Source of the DNA: Desulfocapsa sp.
GTDB lineage: Bacteria; Desulfobacterota; Desulfobulbia; Desulfobulbales; Desulfocapsaceae
Length of the DNA stretch: 46,870 nucleotides
NCBI GenBank assembly: GCA_013426795.1
Contig: JACDZF010000005.1
Coordinates: 1 to 46,870 of the forward strand
Direction of reading: 5' to 3'
Part shown: positions 16,844-25,698 of the stretch, piece by piece
Position numbering within the stretch: position 1 is the stretch's first letter
Layout of the letters: the number at the start of each line of letters is the position of its first letter
Position numbers and translations under genes: made by a program
The notes under the pieces: model-generated
What the model was told of the DNA's origin: nothing
Database searches by the model: none
The model's input: the letters and a program-made list of their open reading frames with translations, nothing else

Positions 16844-17218
16844 ATGTCTGGTTCGTACCTTCCAGGAGAATATCTGCCGATCCTGATATTTATAGTACTG
16901 GGAATCGCTTTTGGAGTAGTGACCCTCTGGGTCGGCCAATTCTTCCGGATGAAGCGACCCTATCTGGAAAAACTTGTGGCCTATGAATCGGGGAATCTGC
17001 CAACGGAAGAGCCGAGAATGCGATTCTCCGTCAAGTTTTATCTGGTTGCCATACTCTTTATTGTTTTTGACGTGGAGGCGATCTACCTCTATTCCTGGGC
17101 GCTGGTCTATGACCAGCTGGGAATGTTCGCTCTGACTGAAATGTTTATTTTTATAGTTTTTCTCCTTGTCGGGTATATCTACGGTTGGAAAAAGGGGGCC
17201 TTGCAATGGGAAAAATGA
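16844..17218 (+). CDS. nuoA: Complex I subunit NuoA
   Basis: 124 residues, three hydrophobic helices. [20 protein letters not shown] and FVLFDVE-type [14 protein letters not shown] are the NuoA signature loop and acidic TM helix. Membrane arm subunit near the quinone site. AGGAGA stands before the ATG. Its 3' end overlaps nuoB. Confidence 0.95.
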   Translation: MSGSYLPGEYLPILIFIVLGIAFGVVTLWVGQFFRMKRPYLEKLVAYESGNLPTEEPRMRFSVKFYLVAILFIVFDVEAIYLYSWALVYDQLGMFALTEMFIFIVFLLVGYIYGWKKGALQWEK

Positions 17219-17724
17219 ACAACAACCTTGTTCAGATCGCCGATGGAATCAAATTCATTCCCGGCGCCAGCGCCATAGTCGCGCCCCTTAATAAACTGAT
17301 CAACTGGGGCCGGGCCGGATCGATCTGGCCCGCTACTTTCGGCCTGGCCTGTTGTGCCATCGAGATGATGGTCGCCGGGTCCTCCACCAACGATCTTGAC
17401 CGGTTCGGGATTATTTTCAGGGCCAGTCCCCGTCAGGCCGACTGTTTGATTCTGGCCGGAACCATCACCAAGAAGATGGCACCGGTGGTCAGACGGGTCT
17501 TTGATCAGATGCCGGAGCCTCGGTATGTTCTGGCCATGGGCTCCTGTGCCTGTACCGGTGGGATCTTTGACACCTACGCCGTGGTTCAGGGAGCCGATGA
17601 GTTCCTCCCGGTGGATGTCTATATTCCCGGATGTCCGCCAAGGCCTGAGGCCCTGTTGGAAGGGCTGATCAAATTGCAGGAAAAAATTATGCAGGAGCAG
17701 GGGCGATGGAGCAACTTGGTATAG
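17206..17724 (+). CDS. nuoB: Complex I subunit NuoB
   Basis: 172 residues from the ATG at 17206, which has AAAGGGGG upstream and overlaps the end of nuoA by 13 bp. It carries the N2 cluster: C49-C50 ([11 protein letters not shown]), C114 (GSCACTGG) and C143 (PGCPPRPE), all present. This is the last iron-sulfur centre before quinone, so the connecting module is chemically complete. Confidence 0.95.
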   Translation: MGKMNNNLVQIADGIKFIPGASAIVAPLNKLINWGRAGSIWPATFGLACCAIEMMVAGSSTNDLDRFGIIFRASPRQADCLILAGTITKKMAPVVRRVFDQMPEPRYVLAMGSCACTGGIFDTYAVVQGADEFLPVDVYIPGCPPRPEALLEGLIKLQEKIMQEQGRWSNLV

Positions 17725-18257
17725 CTGAACAACTGCGTGAGAAATTTCCCGGTTCAATCCTGGAAATCATCACCCATAGGGGACAGGTGACATTGCTCGT
17801 TGATCGAAAGGATATCTTTGCCATTTGTCAGGTCTTGAAAACAGATCACCAGATGAATCATCTGAACTGTCTCTGCGGTGTGGATAATCTCAAAAGAACC
17901 GCCGCCCACCTCGAACGCTTTGAAGTCGTTTATCAATTCTACTCCATCGACAACCGAACCTCGCTCAGGATAAAGGCCCAGATTCCTGAATCGGATCCCT
18001 CCATAGATTCCATTACTTCACTCTGGACCGGAGCGAACTGGCTGGAGCGTGAAACCTATGATCTGCTTGGCATCGTCTTTAACAACCATCCCAAGCTCGA
18101 AAGGATCTTAACCGCGGAGGACTGGGAAGGGTACCCTTTACGAAAAGATTATGCCCTGCGTGGTGACAAGGAATGGAAGGGGCTGGAAGAGTTGAGGGAA
18201 AAGGCGATACGGCTCAGGCAGTATGATTTTTATGGCGCTCAAACTGAACAGGAGTAG
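17706..18257 (+). CDS. nuoC: Complex I subunit NuoC
   Basis: 183 residues. [24 protein letters not shown] and the C-terminal [10 protein letters not shown] are the NuoC (30 kDa) signature. It overlaps nuoB by 19 bp and is separate from nuoD, unlike the NuoCD fusion of enterobacteria. Peripheral, cytoplasmic side. Confidence 0.95.
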   Translation: MEQLGIAEQLREKFPGSILEIITHRGQVTLLVDRKDIFAICQVLKTDHQMNHLNCLCGVDNLKRTAAHLERFEVVYQFYSIDNRTSLRIKAQIPESDPSIDSITSLWTGANWLERETYDLLGIVFNNHPKLERILTAEDWEGYPLRKDYALRGDKEWKGLEELREKAIRLRQYDFYGAQTEQE

Positions 18258-18260
18258 CGT

Positions 18261-19487
18261 GTGATTACTTTAACGGATACCCAGACCATAGATGTCCCGG
18301 TTCAAAGTGGTGAGGAAGATCGATACCATTTGAAAATGGGGCCTCAGCATCCAGCCACCCATGGCGTTTTGCGCGTGGATCTTGACCTTGATGGTGAGAC
18401 CATTCTGACCTGCGATCCCAAGGTTGGCTACCTCCACCGGGGTTTTGAAAAGCTGGCGGAGCATCGGACCTACGCCCAGAATATTGTCCTGACGGATCGG
18501 CTCGATTATATCGCCGCCATGTCCAATAACGTGGGCTACTGCGAGGCGGTGGAAAGGCTGCTGGCCATTGAGGTGCCGGAAAGGGCGAGGATGCTGAGGG
18601 TCATGGTCTGTGAGATGTCTCGAATCAGTTCGCATCTGCTTTGGCTTGCCACCCATGCCCTGGATATCGGGGCGATGACCGTTTTCCTCTACTGCTTCCG
18701 CGAGCGGGAAGTTCTGCTGGAGCTTTTTGCCGAGCTGTGCGGGGCGAGGTTAACAACGACCTATACCCGTCTGGGCGGGGTTCGGCAGGATGTAACCCGT
18801 TCGATCATGAAAAAGCTGGATAAATTTGTCGAGGATTTTCCTGCCTGTATCGAAGAGTATGAGACACTCATCGATACCAACCGGATCTGGCTGAAACGGA
18901 CCATCGGTATCGGTCAGGTTTCTGCGGAAAAGGCGCTGGATCTCTGCCTCACTGGTGCCTCCCTGAGGGGCTCCGGGGTGGATTACGATATTCGCAAACA
19001 TATGCCCTATGCAGGCTATGAAAAGTTTGAATTTGATATCCCCGTTGGCGAAACGGGAGATACTTATGCCAGGTATCGTTGCCGTATGGAAGAACTGCGG
19101 CAGTCGAACTTTATCCTCAGGCAATGTATCGACATGTTGCCGCCGGGCCCGGTCCTGGGAAAAGATGCGCCCGACCTCGTCATGCCGATAAGGGCGGCAA
19201 ACAAACTTGAAGTGGATGTCCCCGCTAAAAATGCGCTGATCACCCTTATTGAGGATCGTGATGTTTTCATGGAAGGTGACATCTATGTCGCCACCGAAGT
19301 CCCCAAAGGTGAGCTCGGCTTTTATTTTATCAGTGACGGGATGGGCCGGCCATATCGCATGCATATCCGCTCTCCATCCTTTATTCATATCGGTGCCCTC
19401 AGCACCATGGCACAAGGGGCCATGATCGCTGATCTGATCGCCATCATCGGAACCCTGGATGTGGTTCTGGGCGAATGTGACCGGTAG
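18261..19487 (+). CDS. nuoD: Complex I subunit NuoD (49 kDa)
   Basis: 408 residues from a GTG at 18261 preceded by AGGAG. MGPQHPATHGVLR near the N-terminus and the quinone-pocket His/Tyr region are typical, as is the C-terminal DVVLGECDR. Homologous to the large subunit of [NiFe] hydrogenase, without Ni ligands. With NuoB it forms the quinone site. Confidence 0.96.
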   Translation: MITLTDTQTIDVPVQSGEEDRYHLKMGPQHPATHGVLRVDLDLDGETILTCDPKVGYLHRGFEKLAEHRTYAQNIVLTDRLDYIAAMSNNVGYCEAVERLLAIEVPERARMLRVMVCEMSRISSHLLWLATHALDIGAMTVFLYCFREREVLLELFAELCGARLTTTYTRLGGVRQDVTRSIMKKLDKFVEDFPACIEEYETLIDTNRIWLKRTIGIGQVSAEKALDLCLTGASLRGSGVDYDIRKHMPYAGYEKFEFDIPVGETGDTYARYRCRMEELRQSNFILRQCIDMLPPGPVLGKDAPDLVMPIRAANKLEVDVPAKNALITLIEDRDVFMEGDIYVATEVPKGELGFYFISDGMGRPYRMHIRSPSFIHIGALSTMAQGAMIADLIAIIGTLDVVLGECDR

Positions 19488-19542
19488 TTTTTTAGAAGAG
19501 GACCATTCATTCAACTTAGATGAGGTATCGGTACCTGAGATT

Positions 19543-20511
19543 ATGCAGATTCTAACTCTTATCCTTCAAATCGCCATTCTCCTGGTCATCGTTCTGTTAC
19601 ATGTGGCCTACGCCACCTATTTTGAGAGAAAAATCATCGGTCACATGCAGGTGCGTATGGGGCCCATGCTTGTCGGTTATCACGGACTGCTGCAGCCCAT
19701 AGCAGACGGTATCAAAAGTTTTTTCAAGGAAGATGTTGTCCCCGCCCAGGCTGATAAGCCACTCTTTCTTTTTGCCCCCGTTATCTGTCTGGTGACGATG
19801 CTGACCTCCCTGGCCGTCATTCCCTTTGCCAAGGGCTGGGTGCTGGCAGATATCAATATCGGTCTTCTCTTTATTTTCGCCATGAGTTCACTGGCCAGTT
19901 ACGGTGTTATTCTGGCGGGCTGGGCCTCAAATTCCAAATATACCTTCCTCGGCGGGATGCGCTCCATGGCCCAGGTTATCAGCTATGAAATCCCCCTGGG
20001 ATTGAGCCTGGTGGGCGTTATGATGCTGTCCGGGTCCCTCAACCTGACTGCCATCGTGAACTCTCAGGGAAACTCATTCTCCTCCATGTATCTTTTTCCC
20101 CAGATTATCGGTTTTTTTGTCTTCTTCCTTGCCATGCTGGCGGAGACCAACCGGGTTCCCTTTGACTTGCCGGAAGCGGAAACAGAGCTGGTTTCAGGGT
20201 ATATTACCGAGTACTCGGGAATGCGCTATGCCCTGTTTTTTATGGCCGAATATATCGGCATGATGGTCATGGCCTCCATCGGGACCACCTGTTTTCTGGG
20301 GGGCTGGAATGGTCCCTTTGAGGTTCCATTTTTCCCTCCTCTCTGGTTCATCCTGAAGGTGTACGGTTTTATCTTTTTCTTTATCTGGATTCGTGCCACC
20401 CTGCCGCGATATCGTTATGATCAGTTAATGGCGTTGGGATGGAAGCTCCTGATTCCTCTGGCTTTATTGAATATTTTTTTGACCGGCTTGTTCAAGATCC
20501 TTGTCCATTGA
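19543..20511 (+). CDS. nuoH: Complex I subunit NuoH
   Basis: 322 residues from the ATG at 19543, the usual NuoH length; an in-frame upstream ATG at 19459 lies inside nuoD. Eight hydrophobic helices; YFERKIIGHMQVRMGP, PFDLPEAETELVSGY and the C-terminal RATLPRYRYDQLM are the conserved quinone-chamber loops. No strong ribosome site is visible, so translation may be coupled to nuoD. Confidence 0.93.
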   Translation: MQILTLILQIAILLVIVLLHVAYATYFERKIIGHMQVRMGPMLVGYHGLLQPIADGIKSFFKEDVVPAQADKPLFLFAPVICLVTMLTSLAVIPFAKGWVLADINIGLLFIFAMSSLASYGVILAGWASNSKYTFLGGMRSMAQVISYEIPLGLSLVGVMMLSGSLNLTAIVNSQGNSFSSMYLFPQIIGFFVFFLAMLAETNRVPFDLPEAETELVSGYITEYSGMRYALFFMAEYIGMMVMASIGTTCFLGGWNGPFEVPFFPPLWFILKVYGFIFFFIWIRATLPRYRYDQLMALGWKLLIPLALLNIFLTGLFKILVH

Positions 20512-20530
20512 TTGAGTGGAATTCAACGTT

Positions 20531-21184
20531 ATGAAAGTACACTACAAACCAAAACGAAATCTGCTTGAAACCATCTTTCAGGTGGAAATTCTCCAGGGTA
20601 TGGCCCTAACCCTGCGCAAGCTCTTTTCCCCTGCCATCACCCGCCAGTATCCCCAGGAAAAGCCACCCATGTTTCCTGGTTTTCGCGGCCAGCACGCGCT
20701 GGTGCGTGATTCTCTGACCAGGGATTCCAAATGCGTCGCCTGTATGCGTTGTGCCACGGTCTGTCCCTCCCGGTGTATTCAGATCAGCTACGATGAAGAT
20801 GAAACGCACAAGAGAATTATCAACAAATACACCATTGAGGTGCTTCGTTGCGTCTTCTGCGGATATTGCGTTGAGGTCTGTCCTGTGGGGGCCATCACCA
20901 TGACTGAACTTTTTGAGTACGCCACCTATGATCGCGATACCGTTTTTTTTGACAAGGAGGCGCTGCTCGACAACTGGGACGCCTTTATCGCGAAGACCGG
21001 GAAGGACCCGGCTTACGTGAACCCGCTGATGCGCCCGAGGGGGATCTTCGAGTCGTCACTGCCGGCGGCCAAGCGCTTGAAAGTTCCCGAAGACTGGACC
21101 ATAGAGGGACAATATGTCGGCCCCAAGGCAAGGCCTTCTATGGTGGGCCTCCCCACTCCACACACGGAGAAAGCGAATGGTTAA
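20531..21184 (+). CDS. nuoI: Complex I subunit NuoI, 2x[4Fe-4S]
   Basis: 217 residues from the ATG at 20531; GTGGA lies ten bases upstream and a GTG at 20516 would add five residues. Two cluster motifs: C68, C71, C74, C78 (CVACMRCATVC) and C107, C110, C113, C117 (CVFCGYCVEVC). The C-terminal extension is longer than in enterobacteria. It would take electrons from an input module, here possibly the upstream four-cluster protein. Confidence 0.94.
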   Translation: MKVHYKPKRNLLETIFQVEILQGMALTLRKLFSPAITRQYPQEKPPMFPGFRGQHALVRDSLTRDSKCVACMRCATVCPSRCIQISYDEDETHKRIINKYTIEVLRCVFCGYCVEVCPVGAITMTELFEYATYDRDTVFFDKEALLDNWDAFIAKTGKDPAYVNPLMRPRGIFESSLPAAKRLKVPEDWTIEGQYVGPKARPSMVGLPTPHTEKANG

Positions 21185-21695
21185 TCAACTTTTATTTCTT
21201 TACTGTGCCGTGGTAATCATTGGCACCGGTCTTGTCGCCGTTCGCTCCAGGAACCCGGTTTACAGTGTCCTTGCGGTCATGGTTTTGTTTTTTCATATTG
21301 CCGGACTCTATCTTTTGCTGAACGCAGAGTTTCTTGCCGCCGTCCAGATCATCGTGTATGCCGGCGCCATTCTGGTACTCTATCTCTTTGTCCTCTTTCT
21401 CGTCAGTTTGCGGCAGGAAGTGAAAATTGAACGATTTATTGCCAGTCATCGGGTTTCCGCACTGGTGAGTGTCTGCCTGGGAGTCTGTCTGCTGGCGATT
21501 ATCCCAACATTTAAGCTGGGCGCCAAAGGGCAATATCCGGTGGAACGCATTGAACAGCTGACCCACACCAAGGCCATGGGCCTGGAGTTGTATTCAAATT
21601 TTATCCTTCCCTTTGAAATAGCAGCTCTGATTTTGCTCATAGCGGTTATCGGCGGTCTTGTCCTTGCCCGAAACGAGAAAGAGGTGAAAGAATGA
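21177..21695 (+). CDS. nuoJ: Complex I subunit NuoJ
   Basis: 172 residues from the ATG at 21177 with GGAG before it; overlaps nuoI by 8 bp. Five hydrophobic helices with VQIIVYAGAILVLYLFVLF, the conserved NuoJ helix near the middle of the membrane arm. Confidence 0.94.
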   Translation: MVNQLLFLYCAVVIIGTGLVAVRSRNPVYSVLAVMVLFFHIAGLYLLLNAEFLAAVQIIVYAGAILVLYLFVLFLVSLRQEVKIERFIASHRVSALVSVCLGVCLLAIIPTFKLGAKGQYPVERIEQLTHTKAMGLELYSNFILPFEIAALILLIAVIGGLVLARNEKEVKE

Positions 21696-21994
21696 TTCCG
21701 TTGTCCTGGTATATGGCCCTTGCTGCCGTCCTGTTCTCCATTGGAACGTACGGTTTTCTGGTCAGACGTAATATTATCGTCATGTTCTTGTCCATGGAAT
21801 TGATGCTCAACGCGGTCAATCTGAACCTGGTTGCCATGAGTCATTATCTTGATAGCCTTGTTGGCCACAACTTTGTTTTTTTTATCATCACCGTTGCAGC
21901 GGCTGAGGCCGCCATAGGTCTGGGTCTGGTGATCGTGCTCTTTCGCAACAAAAAATCAATTTATGTTGATTCCATCAACGAGTTGAAGGGATAG
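21692..21994 (+). CDS. nuoK: Complex I subunit NuoK
   Basis: 100 residues, three helices, with the two conserved membrane Glu residues in FLSMELMLNAVNLNL and VAAAEAAIGLGL. The start overlaps the nuoJ stop as ATGA, a sign of coupled translation. Confidence 0.95.
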   Translation: MIPLSWYMALAAVLFSIGTYGFLVRRNIIVMFLSMELMLNAVNLNLVAMSHYLDSLVGHNFVFFIITVAAAEAAIGLGLVIVLFRNKKSIYVDSINELKG

Positions 21995-21996
21995 TT

Positions 21997-23919
21997 ATGC
22001 CAACTTACTTGCTTCTCATTCCTTTTTTGCCGCTTTTCTCTTTTGTCTTTACCTTTCTCCTGGGCAAACGTATGGGAGTTCGCAGTCATTGGGTCCCCAT
22101 TGCCACGGTATTGGCCTCATTTGTCTGCTCCATCTATGCCTTCTTTCAAGTCAAGAATGGACATGGAGTCAACGCGGATCTCTACACCTGGATCGCATCG
22201 GGGGAGATGAAGTTTTCCGTCGGCTTCCTGCTCGATGAATTAACCTCGGTCATGCTGATCGTGGTCACCTCCATCAGCTCACTGGTTCATGTCTATTCCG
22301 TTGGCTATATGAAGGGTGAGGATGGATATTACCGCTTTTTTGCGTTCCTCAGTCTGTTTACCTTCTCCATGCTGATGCTGGTTCTGGGAAATAACTTTCT
22401 CCAGCTCTTCTTCGGTTGGGAGGCGGTGGGCCTTTCCTCGTACCTACTGATTGGCTTTTACTACGAAAAGATTTCGGCGGCGGATGCCGGCAAGAAGGCC
22501 TTTATCGTCAACCGTTTTGGTGATTTCGGCTTTATCCTGGGACTGTTCCTTATCTACGCGACCTTCGGAACCCTGCACTACGCGCCTGTCTTCGCCCATG
22601 CAAGTCAGATCGCGCACCAGACATTTACCATTCTTGGCATGACCTTCAACCTGCCCACCGCCATCGCCCTTCTCCTTTTCTGCGGAGCGATTGGAAAATC
22701 GGCACAACTTCCTCTTCATGTCTGGCTCCCCGATGCCATGGAGGGACCGACCCCGGTCAGTGCCCTGATCCACGCGGCGACCATGGTAACGGCTGGTGTC
22801 TTTCTGGTGGCACGATGTAATCCCATCTTTGAGCTGTCGATGACGGCTCTCAATGTGGTGACCATTATCGGCAGTATTACCTGTCTGTTCGCCGCCACCA
22901 TCGCCCTTACCCAGACTGATATCAAAAGGGTTGTCGCCTATTCCACCGTCTCCCAGCTTGCCTACATGTTTATTGCCTGCGGTGTTGGTGCTTACGGTGC
23001 CGGGGTCTTTCATCTTTTCACCCACGCCTACTTCAAGGCCCTGCTTTTCCTTGGCTGCGGTTCCATTATTCTCGGTATGCACCATGAACAGGATGTTCAA
23101 TATATGGGCGGTTTAAGAAAATACATGCCCATTACCTACTGGACATTTCTCCTGGCCTCCCTTTCGATTTCAGGAGTGCCCGGATTTGCCGGCTTCTTTT
23201 CCAAGGATGAGATCCTGGCCATGGCCTATGTGTCTCCGGTGGGCGCCGGTAAATTCGCCTGGTTCGTCGGAACCCTGGTTGCCGGCATAACCGCTTTTTA
23301 CTCCTTCCGTCTTTTTTTCCTCATCTTTCATGGAGATTTCAGGGGATCTCAGCACCAGAAAGAGCATCTCCATGAGTCACCGAAGGTGGTGACCATCCCC
23401 TTAATATGCCTAGCCGTTGGTGCTGTGGCTGCCGGATGGTTTGGTATCCCCGCTGTTCTTGGAGGCGGTGCTCACTGGGGCCATTTTCTGGAGCCGGTTG
23501 TGGGCCATCCCCATGTGCATCCCTCCCATGCCACAGAGTTTGTCCTGATGGCCATTTCGGTGGCAGCCGGGGCCTTTGGAATCTTTCTGGCATGGCTGTT
23601 CTATCTGAAATTTCCCGCAATTCCCCAGACTCTTCGTGAGTCATTGCCGAAACTCTACACGCTCTCCTTCAATAAGTATTTTGTCGATGAGATCTATGCT
23701 GCCGCCATTATCAAGCCGGTCCTCAACATCAGTAATACTATCATCCTGAGATTTTTTGATCTTGGAATCATCGAGAACATTGTGAATGGTATCCCCAGGT
23801 TTATCAACTCTGTGAGTGGAAGCATACGCAAGGTTCAGGACGGACTGGTGTCGCATTATCTGGCCTATATGGGCAGTGGTGTTGTTGTTATTCTAATCTG
23901 GATGTACGTGAGGGCCTGA
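21997..23919 (+). CDS. nuoL: Complex I antiporter-like subunit NuoL
   Basis: 640 residues, about 16 helices. FFGWEAVGLSSYLLIGFYY, LPLHVWLPDAMEGPTPVSALIHAATMV and THAYFKALLFL hold the conserved channel Glu, Lys and His residues of the Mrp-type proton pumps. The C-terminal part with the long lateral helix is present. One base separates it from nuoM. Confidence 0.95.
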   Translation: MPTYLLLIPFLPLFSFVFTFLLGKRMGVRSHWVPIATVLASFVCSIYAFFQVKNGHGVNADLYTWIASGEMKFSVGFLLDELTSVMLIVVTSISSLVHVYSVGYMKGEDGYYRFFAFLSLFTFSMLMLVLGNNFLQLFFGWEAVGLSSYLLIGFYYEKISAADAGKKAFIVNRFGDFGFILGLFLIYATFGTLHYAPVFAHASQIAHQTFTILGMTFNLPTAIALLLFCGAIGKSAQLPLHVWLPDAMEGPTPVSALIHAATMVTAGVFLVARCNPIFELSMTALNVVTIIGSITCLFAATIALTQTDIKRVVAYSTVSQLAYMFIACGVGAYGAGVFHLFTHAYFKALLFLGCGSIILGMHHEQDVQYMGGLRKYMPITYWTFLLASLSISGVPGFAGFFSKDEILAMAYVSPVGAGKFAWFVGTLVAGITAFYSFRLFFLIFHGDFRGSQHQKEHLHESPKVVTIPLICLAVGAVAAGWFGIPAVLGGGAHWGHFLEPVVGHPHVHPSHATEFVLMAISVAAGAFGIFLAWLFYLKFPAIPQTLRESLPKLYTLSFNKYFVDEIYAAAIIKPVLNISNTIILRFFDLGIIENIVNGIPRFINSVSGSIRKVQDGLVSHYLAYMGSGVVVILIWMYVRA

Positions 23920-23920
23920 C

Positions 23921-25471
23921 ATGACATTTCCCATTCTCAGTTTGTTGGTTTTTTTCCCGATTCTCGGCGGAATTCTTCTGCTTGGAATTGGTAAAGAGAA
24001 CGTGAAGGGCGTCAAGATTATGGCTCTTGTCATCAGTCTTGTGGAATTCGTTATTTCCCTCCCACTCTGGTTTTCCTTCGATAAGACAACCCATCATATG
24101 CAATTTGTTGAACGGCATAGCTGGATCAGTATTTTTAATATCGAATACTACTTAGGCATTGATGGTATTTCCGTCCTCTTTGTCCTTCTTTCCGCGCTGG
24201 TGACCATTCTTTGTGTTCTGGTTTCCTGGAACTCCATAGAGATCAAGGTCAAGGAGTTTTTTGTATCGCTGCTCCTCCTCGAAGGGGCGATGATCGGCGT
24301 CTTTTGTGCCCTTGATTTTTTTCTGTTTTACATCTTCTGGGAGGCAATGCTCATTCCCATGTTTCTTCTCATTGGGATATGGGGAGGGCCGAATCGAATC
24401 TATGCCACGACCAAATTCTTTCTCTACACCCTGGTCGGCAGTCTTTTGATGCTGGTGGGGATTATTACCCTCTATATGCAGGGTGGAAATACCTTTGACA
24501 TCCTCGCCCTGGCCGAGCAGCACTATCCGGTGAAGCTCCAGCTGGTTCTCTTCTGGGCCTTCTTTGCCGCTTTTGCCGTCAAGGTCCCGATGTGGCCGCT
24601 GCATACCTGGCTGCCCGATGCCCATACCGAAGCGCCGGCGGCAGGCTCCGTTGTCCTTGCCGCCATATTGATAAAAATGGGTGCCTATGGTTTCCTGAGA
24701 TTTTCCATGCCCATTCTTCCCGATGCCACTTCCGCCATGATGATTCCCATGCTTGTCCTTTCCCTTATAGGAATTGTGTATGGCGGGTTCATCTGTCTGG
24801 CCCAGAGCGATCTCAAACGTCTGATCGCCTATAGCTCGGTCAGTCATATGGGCTTTGTCACCCTGGGAATTTTTGCCTTGAATACCCAATCCGTGGAAGG
24901 CGGCATCCTCCAGATGATCAATCACGGGGTCGTCACCGGAGCCCTCTTCCTTGGAATCGGGATGGTCTATGAGCGCACCCATACCCGGAAGATCAGCGAT
25001 TATGGTGGTCTGGCCACGAATATGCCGATCTTTGCCTCATTCTTTCTGCTTTTTACCCTGGCCTCGGTGGGACTTCCCGGCACCAACGGATTTATTGGAG
25101 AGTTGCTGATCCTCCTGGGCAGTTTTTTAACCAGACCCTGGGTGGCGCTCATTGCCGCCAGTGGTTTGATTATCGGCGCCTGGTATATGCTGTGGCTTTA
25201 CCAGCGGATCTTTTTCAACCCGGTGAATGCCAGATGGAATGGTATCCGGGAGCTTGGGATACGAGAGATTGTCACCTTTCTTCCGATGGTCGTTCTCATC
25301 TTCTGGATTGGGCTCTATCCCAATTCCATGCTGGACTATATGCACGTCTCGGTGGCCCATCTCCTTGAGCAGGTCACCGGAAATCCGGCGGGGGTGGCCA
25401 GTGGTGTTCAGTTCGGCATGGATTCGGCGGTCAATGTCGTGCCCCATGGACCACAGGTGGGCCATCAATAA
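23921..25471 (+). CDS. nuoM: Complex I antiporter-like subunit NuoM
   Basis: 516 residues. FYIFWEAMLIPMFLLIGIWG and VPMWPLHTWLPDAHTEAPAAGSVVLA are diagnostic. Directly follows nuoL. Downstream, a 227-bp gap separates it from nuoN, the only sizeable gap in the operon. Confidence 0.95.
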   Translation: MTFPILSLLVFFPILGGILLLGIGKENVKGVKIMALVISLVEFVISLPLWFSFDKTTHHMQFVERHSWISIFNIEYYLGIDGISVLFVLLSALVTILCVLVSWNSIEIKVKEFFVSLLLLEGAMIGVFCALDFFLFYIFWEAMLIPMFLLIGIWGGPNRIYATTKFFLYTLVGSLLMLVGIITLYMQGGNTFDILALAEQHYPVKLQLVLFWAFFAAFAVKVPMWPLHTWLPDAHTEAPAAGSVVLAAILIKMGAYGFLRFSMPILPDATSAMMIPMLVLSLIGIVYGGFICLAQSDLKRLIAYSSVSHMGFVTLGIFALNTQSVEGGILQMINHGVVTGALFLGIGMVYERTHTRKISDYGGLATNMPIFASFFLLFTLASVGLPGTNGFIGELLILLGSFLTRPWVALIAASGLIIGAWYMLWLYQRIFFNPVNARWNGIRELGIREIVTFLPMVVLIFWIGLYPNSMLDYMHVSVAHLLEQVTGNPAGVASGVQFGMDSAVNVVPHGPQVGHQ

Positions 25472-25588
25472 AAACAGACTGACGGGTCAGCTTTCTCAGA
25501 TTGGCTCGTTCGGGATTGAAGCCTTGCAGAGAAACTGAGATGTGTCTCAACTTGCCAGCATCTTGTTCGCGTTCATTTTGATTTAAAT

Positions 25589-25613
25589 CCATGGATCACC
25601 CTCCTTTCCATGG
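25589..25613. other. Hairpin in the nuoM-nuoN gap
   Basis: CCATGGA (25589-25595) and TCCATGG (25607-25613) form a 7-bp stem around a loop containing CCTCC. It lies about 85 bp before nuoN. It may modulate nuoN expression or mark a processing point; no promoter or T run is clear. Confidence 0.4.
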
Positions 25614-25698
25614 AGAAAAACGATTTTAAGCGAGGATAAGGTGCTGGTGATTTTTTCCTTTATTCAATGAGTTTTGATGAGCAAGAGAAGGATTTAGC

